From: CAZLMW01 sp964560875
GTDB taxonomy: Bacteria > Myxococcota_A > UBA9042
Assembly (NCBI GenBank): GCA_964560875.1
Contig: CAZLMW010000022.1
Span: 14,924 to 78,923 of the forward strand
Reading direction: 5' to 3'
Length of the DNA stretch: 64,000 nucleotides
Shown: in pieces, positions 9,065-16,533 of the stretch
Layout of the letters: each line of letters starts with the position of its first letter
How positions within the stretch are numbered: the stretch's first letter is position 1
Notes under the pieces: model-generated
What the model saw: only the letters and a program-made list of their open reading frames with translations
The model's database searches: none
What the model was told of the DNA's origin: nothing
Translations under genes and position numbers: made by a program

Positions 9065-10003
9065 CTACTCGTAGAACTGGCCGTACCAGCGGCGAACCTT
9101 GCCGATCGGGCCGTCGTTGCGGAGCAGCAGCGGCGACTTGCGGTAGACCTTGTGCTCCCAGATCGCGACGTCTTCGAGAAAACCGCTGGTGAGGTTGTCG
9201 ACGTAGCCGGCCTTGAACTTCTCGTTGCGCGCGCGATCGCCTGTGTCGCGGATCATGACGCCAAACCGCAGGTGTAGCAGCTTCGGTTCGATCGGCGTGT
9301 GGGCGTTGACGAGCACCGAGCTGAGCACGCCGTCCATCTTCGTTATCTGGTAGGCGGGGCCGTAGTAGGTCGCGTCGAGCTTGAAATCATCGCGCTGGCC
9401 GGGCCGTGGATACGCCGTCCCCTCGGTGAGCTGCGTCGCGATATGGCCGTCGAACACGTTGTCGAAGCGGGTCACGTGGGTTCGGTGCACCCGGGGGAAG
9501 TGCTGCTTGTCGGCGATGTTCTCGATGATCTCCTTGGGGTGGGTCTTGATGTCCATGATCGAGTGCGACCAGTCGGTCCAAGTCGTGTCGCCGAACTCGT
9601 CCAGCACCGGGATTTCCCAGCTCGGATCGGCGTTTTCGCGGTGGTGCCAGATGAACAAGATCCCGTTTCGCTCCCGCACCGGCCAGCTGCGCACGCGGGC
9701 CTTTCGCGGGATCTCTTCCTGGTAGGGGATTTCGGTGCACGCGCCGTCGCGATCGAAGAGCCACGCGTGGAACGGGCATTCGATGCACTCGCCCTTGACC
9801 ACGCTGTCGTAGCCGAAGTGGGCGCCCATGTGCGGGCAATGCGCGTCGAGGATCGTGGCCGCGCCCGATTCGGTGCGAAAGAGCACCATGTCCTGGCCGA
9901 AATAGCGGATCGGTTTGACATCGCCGGCCGCGAGCTCATCGGAGAAACCGACGACGAACCAGCCGTTTGGATAGCCGCTGACGGCGGAGAGATCGACAGT
10001 CAT
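9065..10003 (-). CDS. kshA: 3-ketosteroid 9-alpha-hydroxylase oxygenase, KshA-like Rieske protein
   Basis: Predicted terminal oxygenase that hydroxylates C-9 of 3-ketosteroids, opening ring B together with 1-dehydrogenation. The Rieske [2Fe-2S] ligands are complete: C56-x-H58 and C76-x2-H79. The mononuclear iron site follows in ENIADKQHFPRVH (H168, H173), with D278 in FLEDVAIW as third ligand. Stretches WTDW, NVFDGHIATQ, DATYYGPAYQI and DGPIGKVRRWYGQFYE match remembered mycobacterial KshA closely. At 312 residues it is short: it stops right after RRWYGQFYE, where KshA usually runs about 45 residues more. Start ATG has GGAG upstream. Last gene of the minus-strand steroid operon, 38 bp after the fused acyl-CoA dehydrogenase. 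No KshB-type reductase is nearby; the ferredoxin at 21124 is a candidate electron donor. Confidence 0.85.
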   Translation of the reverse strand: MTVDLSAVSGYPNGWFVVGFSDELAAGDVKPIRYFGQDMVLFRTESGAATILDAHCPHMGAHFGYDSVVKGECIECPFHAWLFDRDGACTEIPYQEEIPRKARVRSWPVRERNGILFIWHHRENADPSWEIPVLDEFGDTTWTDWSHSIMDIKTHPKEIIENIADKQHFPRVHRTHVTRFDNVFDGHIATQLTEGTAYPRPGQRDDFKLDATYYGPAYQITKMDGVLSSVLVNAHTPIEPKLLHLRFGVMIRDTGDRARNEKFKAGYVDNLTSGFLEDVAIWEHKVYRKSPLLLRNDGPIGKVRRWYGQFYE

Positions 10004-10041
10004 TGGTGCGTCTCCAGGGGCATTAGTGCGTCTCCATAGGC

Positions 10042-11889
10042 TCAATAGCCCCCATGCTCGGCGTAGGCGAGCGCGTGATGCCAAGCGTCGCCCAGCGCCT
10101 GGTCCCAGGCGAAGATGGCCAGCAGGAACAGACCGATATCGTGTTCGGCCGTGACGCCGATGCCGCCATGCATCTGGACCGCTTCGTTGGCGACTTTGCG
10201 GGCAACCGTGCCGACGAGGTGTTTGGCGGCGGCGGCGTTGCGCGCGGTTGGGTCCTGCGCGGCCTTGTCGACGATCGCGCGGGCCAGTTGGAGCTCGCAA
10301 AACATCCGCGCGGCGCGGTGTTGCAGGGCCTGGAAGCTGCCGATCGGCACCTGGAATTGCTCGCGGGTGCGCAGGTAGTCGAGGGTCATGTCGAACGCGG
10401 CGGTTGCGGCCCCGAGCATCAGCGCGGCGGCGGCGACGAGAGCGGATTGGCTGCCAAGTTGGGCGTCGACAAGCGCGATCCAAGGGTCGGGTGACAACGT
10501 CCGGCCGCACTCCTCGACAATCGCGGCCGTCATGGGCAGCCCGATCTCGGCGACCTCGTGCCAGCCAAGCTCCGCCATCTCGTCCCACGCGGCAGCATCG
10601 GGTTGTGCTGATACATCGAATGCGACGGCGCGATACCTGCAAAGAGGCGCGCGGTCCTCGCAGAACCTGCGGGCGACCTGGGCGATGTCGGCGATGTCGG
10701 CGTCGGCGTGTCGGCGGCCCTGGACAGCCTGGCCTCTGGGCAACCCAAGGATGCGGCGCGCGATGATGTTGAGCTGAATCTCGGTGGTGCCGCCCTCGAT
10801 CGTGTTGGCGCGGCTGCGGAGCCAATTGGCGCGTGTCTCCGCGACGTGAGGCTCCAATTCGGCCTGGAATTCCCAGCGCCGCTGCTTCATCTCGCTGCCG
10901 CAGATCTTGATCGCGGAAGACTCGGGTCCGGGCGCTCTTCCCGCCTTCATGGCCGCCTTCAGGCCGCCGATCATCGCGCCGAGCCCCTTGGACCGGATCG
11001 ACAAGTGCGCGATCTCAAGCCGCGTGTGCGCGTTCAGCTTGTTGTTTTTGCGGGCGGCCGCCAGCAGCTCGGGCTCCATGCCGAGCATCGTGCCGCCCAT
11101 CGCCTCGCCGACCATGGTGCGTTCGTAACCGAGCAGCGCCTTGGCGATGCCCCACCCGTCGTCGATCTCGCCGACCACGTTCGCGACCGGCACCCGCACG
11201 CCGTCGAAGATCGTCTCGCAAAACGGTGACGCGCCACTGAGCAGCCGGATCGGCCGGGTCGAGACCCCCTCGGATTGCATGTCGATGAGCACGAACGTGA
11301 TGCCCTGGCGTTTGTTCGCGAGCGCGCTGATCGGCGTCGTGCGGACCAGCGCGAAGATCCAGTCCGACTTGTCCGCGTGGCTCGTCCACACCTTGGCGCC
11401 GGTGACGACGAGGTGATCGCCATCGCGTTCGGCGCGGCAGGTGAGGCCCGCGAGGTCGGAGCCTGCGCCGGGTTCGGAATAGCCCTGGCACCACCGGGTC
11501 TCGCCGCGCACGATCTTGGTGATGTGTTCGGCCTTCTGCGCGTCGCTGCCGAAGTCGAGCAACGTCGGCCCGATCATCGTCAGCCCGAACCCCACGACAG
11601 GAGGCGGCAGTTCGGCGCGGCGGAGCTCATCTTCGAGCACACGCGCTTGCTCCCTCGTCAGCCCGCCACCGCCGTATTCGGTCGGCCAGGTCGGCGCCGT
11701 GTAGCCACGGGTCAAACATGCGTTCAGCCACGCGAGCTGGTCTTCGGACGCGTCTTTGCGACTGCGACCGCCCCACACCCCGTCGAATCGGCCTTTTCGG
11801 GTGCCGCGCAGGCCCTGCGGCGCATGTTCGTCGAGCCAGGCGCGGACATCGTCGCGGAAAGCCTGCAGATTCGAGCTTCTTGAGGTCAT
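10042..11889 (-). CDS. two-domain (fused) acyl-CoA dehydrogenase, steroid-cluster type
   Basis: FAD-dependent acyl-CoA dehydrogenase of 615 residues made of two halves. Residues 1-387 form a complete domain (WCQGYSEPGAGSDLA, KVWTSHADKSDW, TIEGGTTEIQLNIIARRILGLPR). Residues about 395-615 form a second, shortened domain. It has an N-terminal helical part followed directly by the C-terminal helices (TREQFQVPIGSFQALQHR, QMHGGIGVTAEHD), with no middle beta-domain. Steroid degraders usually make alpha2beta2 enzymes from two adjacent genes (FadE28/29 type); FadE34 is a known natural fusion. I infer that this is a single-chain version acting on a steroid side-chain or ring CoA thioester. Start ATG at 11889 is chosen by domain onset; the ribosome binding site is weak. 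Lies between hsaB and kshA. Confidence 0.8.
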   Translation of the reverse strand: MTSRSSNLQAFRDDVRAWLDEHAPQGLRGTRKGRFDGVWGGRSRKDASEDQLAWLNACLTRGYTAPTWPTEYGGGGLTREQARVLEDELRRAELPPPVVGFGLTMIGPTLLDFGSDAQKAEHITKIVRGETRWCQGYSEPGAGSDLAGLTCRAERDGDHLVVTGAKVWTSHADKSDWIFALVRTTPISALANKRQGITFVLIDMQSEGVSTRPIRLLSGASPFCETIFDGVRVPVANVVGEIDDGWGIAKALLGYERTMVGEAMGGTMLGMEPELLAAARKNNKLNAHTRLEIAHLSIRSKGLGAMIGGLKAAMKAGRAPGPESSAIKICGSEMKQRRWEFQAELEPHVAETRANWLRSRANTIEGGTTEIQLNIIARRILGLPRGQAVQGRRHADADIADIAQVARRFCEDRAPLCRYRAVAFDVSAQPDAAAWDEMAELGWHEVAEIGLPMTAAIVEECGRTLSPDPWIALVDAQLGSQSALVAAAALMLGAATAAFDMTLDYLRTREQFQVPIGSFQALQHRAARMFCELQLARAIVDKAAQDPTARNAAAAKHLVGTVARKVANEAVQMHGGIGVTAEHDIGLFLLAIFAWDQALGDAWHHALAYAEHGGY

Positions 11890-11969
11890 CGGGTGCTCGC
11901 GAGAGAGGCGGTGGTCAAAGCGGCTGGGGTCGGTCCGGCCAGGGCGGCGCTGGCTGGGGCTGGGCTGAT

Positions 11970-12530
11970 TCAAGTGTCGGTGAGCTGCGCGTATTTGCCG
12001 CCGAAAAACAGCAGCGGCGCGGCCTCTTCGACGGGGCCCTCGATCGCGACGACCCGGCCGATGAAGACGCTGTGATCGCCCCCGGGAAGGACCTCATGCA
12101 CCTGGCAGGAGAGCGTGCCGAGGTTGCCGTCGAGGATCGCGGCGCCGGTGTGCTCGCACGGAGAGAAGGCGAGATCATCGAACTTGTCGCGGTCATTGGG
12201 CCAGGAGGTGTAGCCGTCGTCGGTCAGGATGCGATGCGCGAAGCGATCGGACGTGGCCAGCTGGTCATGGCAAAGCAGGTTGACGACGAAGCTGCCTGAC
12301 TCCTGCAAGTGGCCGTGCGCGTGCGACTTGTGCGCCACACAGACGAGGATGAGGGGCGGGTCGAGGGACACCGAGCTGAACGCGTTGGCGGTCATGCCGT
12401 GGTTGGTGCCGTCGGCTGTGCGCGTGGTGACGACGGTGACGCCGGTTGCGAAACGCCCGCAGACGTTGCGCAAGGCGCGTGGCTCGATGGCGGGATGGGA
12501 TTCGGTCACGGCAGGATGGGATTCGGTCAC
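11970..12530 (-). CDS. hsaB: flavin reductase, HsaB-like component of 3-HSA monooxygenase
   Basis: NAD(P)H:flavin oxidoreductase of the FMN-binding split-barrel family, supplying reduced flavin to the oxygenase HsaA. It has the family core GRFATGVTVVTTR, MTANAFSSVSLDPPLILVCV, SGSFVVNLL and a HSVFIGRV..LLFFGGKY end; 186 residues is normal. It starts at GTG 12530 with GGAG upstream. A 21-bp duplication makes the N-terminus read TESHPAVTESHPAI, so a second in-frame GTG sits at 12509. Lies between the KstD-like gene (22-bp gap) and the fused acyl-CoA dehydrogenase; its partner hsaA is in the divergent operon. Substrate role is inferred from context. Confidence 0.85.
   Translation of the reverse strand: MTESHPAVTESHPAIEPRALRNVCGRFATGVTVVTTRTADGTNHGMTANAFSSVSLDPPLILVCVAHKSHAHGHLQESGSFVVNLLCHDQLATSDRFAHRILTDDGYTSWPNDRDKFDDLAFSPCEHTGAAILDGNLGTLSCQVHEVLPGGDHSVFIGRVVAIEGPVEEAAPLLFFGGKYAQLTDT
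12489..12530 (-). repeat. 21-bp tandem duplication at the hsaB start
   Basis: Two 21-bp copies (GTGACCGAATCCCATCC..GCC, one mismatch), each beginning with a GTG in frame. The duplication doubles the N-terminal heptapeptide and provides two possible starts. Confidence 0.9.
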
Positions 12531-12551
12531 GGCAGTCGCTCCGTCAGGAAT

Positions 12552-14204
12552 TCAAGATTGCGCGGCATGTTGGCCCGCGACAAAGCCCCACGTCATCCCG
12601 CGCAGGTTCGAAAGCCCCGACTGGTAGCCGGCGCCGGTGTCGAGCGCTGCCGCCGAGTTTCCGCAAGCGTAGAGCCCATCGATCGGTCGCCCGCGCACAT
12701 GCATCACCTGGGCAAAGTCGTTGGTGCGCAGGCCGACCGCGTTGATGCCGACACCGACCGGCGTGAGCTCGATGCCGTAGTACGGCGCCTGGTTGACCGG
12801 TCCCATGTTCGGGTTGGGGCGCGTCTTGTCGCCGACCATCATCGCGGCCCACGGGTACGTCCCGCGCCCGAAATCCGGGTCGGTATCGGTGTCCGCGAAG
12901 CTGTTGAAGCGCGCCAGTGTCGCCTCGAGGTTGTCGGCGTTGATGCCCAGCTTTTCGGCCAGCTCGCGTGGCGAATCGGCCTTCTCGATCATCGCGTCGG
13001 GGATGGGCTGACCCGGCAAGAACGTCGCGAAGAAGTACTTTGCGCGATATTGGGCGTCGAAGATGAGGTAGGGCGGGTAGTTGGGATGTCGCTGCTTGAT
13101 GCCGTCCCAAGAGTGCACTTTGGGCAGGTACTCGCGGTAAAATGACTCGTCGCAAAAGCGCTTTCCGTCGGCGTTGACCCAGAGCGCGTGCGGGTAGCCG
13201 CCTTCCCAAGACGCCCGCCAGAGCTGCTCTCCGTCGTGTTGCTCGCCCGGGATCTTGTAGCCGAAGAACATGCCGAGGTTGTAAGCGGGCACCCCGGCGA
13301 ACGCCGCGCCGACCTCGCCTCCGAGCACGAAGTTGTCGCCTTGCACCGACGGCTGACAGGCCGATTGCCAGTCGGGCAGCCCCTCGTAATTGCGGGCCAA
13401 CTCGGGGTTGTGGTCGTAGCCGCCGATCGCCAGCACCACGCCTTTGCGCGCGCGGATGTTGAGATCGTCACCGTCTTCGCCGTCACAAACCACGCCGATC
13501 ACGCGCCCGTTTTCGGAGATGAGCTCCTTGACCCCGGTGCCGTTGAAGCACGGGATGCCGCGATCGATCAGCGCCGCCTTGAGAAACCAGCCCATCATGC
13601 CGGGACCGAAGCCTCGTTGGTCGGCGGCGACGCGCTTGCCCATCGTCGCGTAGTCCCATGTCAGCGCGCACGAGATGCTGCCCCAATCGAAGAGCTCGTC
13701 GTGGGTGATCCCCGGCGGCATGTGCGGCGACATCGCGTAGGTCTTGCGCTGCCATGATCCCAGCGTTTTGCCGTCGAAAAGCTCGACCTCGAGATAGCGA
13801 CCGGCGGCGATGGTCCCGGGCGCGTGCGGGTAGTGGTAGTCGGGGAAGCCCTTGATGGTTTTCCAGCGAATTCCAGCGTTCTCGTCCAGCCAGCGAGCGA
13901 CCTCGCGGCCCTTCGTGAAGAGCTTGCGCGCGAGCTTTTCGTCGGCATATCCGCCGGCCAGGAAGTCCATGTAGGCCCACGCGGCGTCTTCATCGTCGGG
14001 CGACTCCTCGGCCATCTTGTGGTTGCAAGGGACGAACACCTCGCCCCCCGAATACGCGCACACACCGCCAAGTTTCTTGGATTTTTCGACAATGATGACG
14101 TCGGCGCCGTGGTCCTTTGCGGCCAGCGCGGCCGTGATGCCGCCAAGGCCGGTGCCAACGGCGAGAACGTCGCACTCGTGGTGCCAGGTGGTCGGGATCG
14201 TCAT
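12552..14204 (-). CDS. FAD-dependent 3-ketosteroid dehydrogenase-like (KstD family)
   Basis: Flavoprotein of 550 residues in the fumarate-reductase/KstD superfamily. It begins with a dinucleotide-binding fold (VLAVGTGLGGITAALAAKDHG..IIVEK) and GGVCAYSGG, has VVLAIGGYDHN before the cap domain, and ends with a second FAD contact (GLYACGNSAAALDTGAGYQSG). Cap-domain features such as WVNADGKRFCDESFYREY match steroid dehydrogenases (KstD and 3-oxo-steroid 4-dehydrogenase). In classical KstD the C-terminal motif is YPGAG; here it is YQSGL, so the glycine that helps hold the C3 oxygen is not obvious. It could therefore be a delta-1- or delta-4-dehydrogenase or a paralogue with another steroid substrate. 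Sits 15 bp after the amidohydrolase-like gene and before hsaB. Confidence 0.7.
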   Translation of the reverse strand: MTIPTTWHHECDVLAVGTGLGGITAALAAKDHGADVIIVEKSKKLGGVCAYSGGEVFVPCNHKMAEESPDDEDAAWAYMDFLAGGYADEKLARKLFTKGREVARWLDENAGIRWKTIKGFPDYHYPHAPGTIAAGRYLEVELFDGKTLGSWQRKTYAMSPHMPPGITHDELFDWGSISCALTWDYATMGKRVAADQRGFGPGMMGWFLKAALIDRGIPCFNGTGVKELISENGRVIGVVCDGEDGDDLNIRARKGVVLAIGGYDHNPELARNYEGLPDWQSACQPSVQGDNFVLGGEVGAAFAGVPAYNLGMFFGYKIPGEQHDGEQLWRASWEGGYPHALWVNADGKRFCDESFYREYLPKVHSWDGIKQRHPNYPPYLIFDAQYRAKYFFATFLPGQPIPDAMIEKADSPRELAEKLGINADNLEATLARFNSFADTDTDPDFGRGTYPWAAMMVGDKTRPNPNMGPVNQAPYYGIELTPVGVGINAVGLRTNDFAQVMHVRGRPIDGLYACGNSAAALDTGAGYQSGLSNLRGMTWGFVAGQHAAQS

Positions 14205-14219
14205 GTCGTATTCCGTTTT

Positions 14220-15122
14220 TCAGGCCGCGAGCTCGGGCCAGAAGACCGCGAGCGCGTTGTCGCGGAGAAATCGTTGCAGGACACCGGGCCGCAGCTGCAT
14301 CGCGCGCGCCTCGGTGGCGCATCGTTTCATGGTCAGGACCGGGTGGTCGGACGCCCAGATGATCTTGCGTTTGCCGCGCGTGTTCATGAACTGGAGCAGC
14401 TCAGGTGGCAGGTACTTGGGCGCCCACGCGGACGTCTTCAGGTAGAGGTTTTTGTATTTGAGCATCAGGCGGATCGCTTCGCGCCACCACGGATCGGCGC
14501 CGTGGGCCATGACGAGCACCAGCTCGGGGAAGAACAGGCAGATCTCGTCGAGGTGCATCACGTGCTGCGTGTTGCCCGGTGCCGGCGGGCCTGGAATGCC
14601 GGTGTTGCAGGAGATCGGCAGGTTCAGCTCGCAGCACTTGGCGAACACCGGATAGTAGCTGTTGTGCGTCGGCGGCAGACCGATCATGAACGGCACGACA
14701 CGGGCGAGCGCGAGGGGTTCGTTGTTGCGCAGCGCCGTGAGCTCGCGGAGGGCCTGCATCCCGCGGCGGGGATCGACCGAAACGGCCAGCTTGAACCGGT
14801 CGGGGTGCGCCTCGCAGAACTTGAGCACTTCGGGATCGGGGTCGTGGCCCTGGATCGACAGCACGGCCTTGTCGACGCCGGCCTCGTCCATCTGCTCGAC
14901 CAACTGCTCGATCGTGTAGTCGACGAACATCGAATCGGCGCGCTTGAAATAGTCCTCGGCGACCCGCTGCAGCCACCACGGACGCTCGCCGGCGCTGTTG
15001 CTGTAGCTGGCCATCCGCGCGTTGACGAAGGTGTCGATCGCGCCGATGGTTTCGAGGTTGATCGCGGCCGTATCGCCGTCGGCGGCTGAGGGTGCGGAGC
15101 TGGCGTGCTCGGAGTGGCCCAT
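14220..15122 (-). CDS. amidohydrolase-2 family protein, probably metal-site altered
   Basis: A 300-residue TIM-barrel protein of the amidohydrolase-2 (ACMSD-like) family, start ATG 15122 with GTGGAAG upstream. Recognisable parts are EQLVEQMDEAGVDKAVL, HPDRFKLAVSVDPRRG, LVLVMAHGADPWW (His) and IIWASDHPVLTM (the conserved Asp near the end). The usual N-terminal HxH metal pair appears to be replaced by IDTFVNAR. The enzyme may therefore bind metal differently, or catalyse a decarboxylation or hydration rather than classical hydrolysis. First gene of the minus-strand steroid operon, directly facing hsaA across the shared control region. A role in steroid breakdown is inferred from position only. 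Confidence 0.65.
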   Translation of the reverse strand: MGHSEHASSAPSAADGDTAAINLETIGAIDTFVNARMASYSNSAGERPWWLQRVAEDYFKRADSMFVDYTIEQLVEQMDEAGVDKAVLSIQGHDPDPEVLKFCEAHPDRFKLAVSVDPRRGMQALRELTALRNNEPLALARVVPFMIGLPPTHNSYYPVFAKCCELNLPISCNTGIPGPPAPGNTQHVMHLDEICLFFPELVLVMAHGADPWWREAIRLMLKYKNLYLKTSAWAPKYLPPELLQFMNTRGKRKIIWASDHPVLTMKRCATEARAMQLRPGVLQRFLRDNALAVFWPELAA

Positions 15123-15177
15123 TTGCGGCTTCCACGTACGAAGGTTTCGGGGTGGTCGGACTAGACTTGAATGCCGT

Positions 15178-15190
15178 TTCGTGGCACGAA
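15178..15190. promoter_or_regulatory. 13-bp perfect palindrome TTCGTGGCACGAA
   Basis: TTCGTG-G-CACGAA is a perfect inverted repeat around a central G, one base away from the KstR-like site. It may be a second operator or part of an extended one. No regulator assignment is possible from sequence. Confidence 0.45.
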
Positions 15191-15191
15191 T

Positions 15192-15205
15192 TGAAACACG
15201 TTCTA
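15192..15205 (+). promoter_or_regulatory. KstR-like operator candidate (TGAAACACGTTCTA)
   Basis: The sequence TGAAACACGTTCTA fits the actinobacterial KstR pattern TnnAACnnGTTnnA at every fixed base on either strand. KstR is a TetR-family repressor of cholesterol catabolic genes, derepressed by a steroid CoA thioester. No TetR gene is in the window, so the cognate regulator is unknown. The position 53 bp before the hsaA ATG and 70 bp from the other start suits repression of both operons. Confidence 0.55.
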
Positions 15206-15257
15206 GTGGCCCTTGGCAAACCATGCCGAGGCGCCCAATCGCAGCGATGGAGACACG

Positions 15258-16460
15258 ATGTCCAGCTGGCCCGACGCCCTCGACCGGGAGCTCATCGAGC
15301 GCGCCCGAGCGCTGGGACCCAAGCTCCGCAAGCGCGCCAACAAGACAAGTGAAGACCGCATGTTGCCGGCCGAAACCGTCGCCGATTTTGTCGAAGCCGG
15401 CTTCTATCGCATCTTGCAGCCCGAACGTTGGGGCGGCCTTGAGCGCGACCCTCGGACGTTCTTCGCCGTGCAGATCGAGATCGCCAAGGCCTGCGCGTCG
15501 ACCGCGTGGGTGCTCGGCGTCGTCGGGGTGCACGCGTGGCAGCTCGCTCTTTTTGATGAACAGGCACAGTGCGATGTCTGGGGTGAACCGGGCGCGGACG
15601 GCGCTGGCAGCGCGCTGATCTCAAGCAGCTACATGCCGGTCGGCAAGGTCAAACACGTCGACGGCGGCTACCGATTCTCCGGGCGTTGGTCGTTTTCGAG
15701 CGGCTGCGATCACTGCCAGTGGATCTTTCTCGGCGGCTTTGTGCCCCCCAGGGGTGAAGGTCAACGGCCCGACATGCGCACCTTCCTGCTGCCGCGCGCG
15801 GACTACGAGATCGTCGATGTCTGGCACACCTCGGGCCTGCGTGGCACGGGCAGCAAGGACATCGTTGTCGACGACGTGTTCGTCCCCGAGCACCGCACAC
15901 ACCGCTTCGCCGATGGCTTCAAATGCGAGTCGCCGGGCAACGAAACCAACCCCGGACCGCTGTACAAGCTGCCCTTCGGTCAGGTCTTCGTGCGCTCCGT
16001 TTCGACCACCGCGATCGGCATCGCGGCGCGGGCTTTGCAGGATTATTGCGACGTCGCCGCACAGCGGGTCAGCCAAGCGCAGGGCAAGAAGGTGAAGGAA
16101 GACCTGCACGCCCAGGAGATCGCGGCGCGCTGTCACGCCGAGCTGGACGAGATCGGGCTGGTGCTCAACCGCAACTTCGAGGCGATGACGCTCAAGGTCG
16201 CAGCCGGCGAACCGCTCAACATCGGTGACCGGGTCCGCTGGCGCCACGACAGCAGCCGCGCCGTGCAAAAGGCCGGCCGCGTCGTCAACGAGCTGTTCTT
16301 GCAGTCCGGCGGTCGCGCCATCTTCCTCGACCACCCGCTCAACCGCGCGTTCGCCGACATTCACGCCGCCCAGGCCCACTTCGCCAACAAACAATCGCCG
16401 CCAGCCGCCAACCTCGGCCGCATCATGCTCGGCGGCCACACGACCGACTTCTTTATTTAG
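15258..16460 (+). CDS. hsaA: 3-HSA 4-hydroxylase oxygenase, HsaA-like
   Basis: Flavin-dependent monooxygenase with acyl-CoA-dehydrogenase fold that hydroxylates 3-HSA to the catechol 3,4-DHSA, using reduced flavin from HsaB. It has 400 residues. ATG 15258 has GGAG six bases upstream and is preferred over an earlier in-frame ATG at 15213. Family features are RMLPAETVADFVEAGFYRI, the SGCDHCQWIFLGGF segment, WHTSGLRGTGSKDI and a C-terminal SGGRAIFLDHPLNRAFADIHAAQAH typical of HsaA/HpaB-like group D oxygenases. It lacks the catalytic Glu of true acyl-CoA dehydrogenases. First gene of the plus-strand operon, with hsaC 73 bp downstream. Assignment is strong because oxygenase, reductase, extradiol dioxygenase and hydrolase all occur together. 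Confidence 0.88.
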   Translation: MSSWPDALDRELIERARALGPKLRKRANKTSEDRMLPAETVADFVEAGFYRILQPERWGGLERDPRTFFAVQIEIAKACASTAWVLGVVGVHAWQLALFDEQAQCDVWGEPGADGAGSALISSSYMPVGKVKHVDGGYRFSGRWSFSSGCDHCQWIFLGGFVPPRGEGQRPDMRTFLLPRADYEIVDVWHTSGLRGTGSKDIVVDDVFVPEHRTHRFADGFKCESPGNETNPGPLYKLPFGQVFVRSVSTTAIGIAARALQDYCDVAAQRVSQAQGKKVKEDLHAQEIAARCHAELDEIGLVLNRNFEAMTLKVAAGEPLNIGDRVRWRHDSSRAVQKAGRVVNELFLQSGGRAIFLDHPLNRAFADIHAAQAHFANKQSPPAANLGRIMLGGHTTDFFI

Positions 16461-16533
16461 GGCGCCCAATGTCTGCCGCCCCGGTCCAAAGAGGGCCCTG
16501 GCGCGGCCGATAACCCCAAAAAGCGAAACAACC

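Larger units (their letters stand above)
15123..15257. promoter_or_regulatory. divergent control region of the steroid operons
   Basis: 135 bp between the start codons of the amidohydrolase-like gene (minus) and hsaA (plus), so promoters for both operons should lie here. It contains two adjacent palindromes (15178-15190 and 15192-15205). I see only weak -35/-10 candidates: TTGAAT at 15167 and TTGAAA at 15191 reading plus. The second overlaps the KstR-like site, as expected for a repressor. Confidence 0.6.

Noticed and set aside
9454..9470. Second KstR-like AACnnGTT site
   Set aside because: The core AACACGTT is inside the kshA coding sequence, the outer T and A do not fit, and it is not near a start codon.
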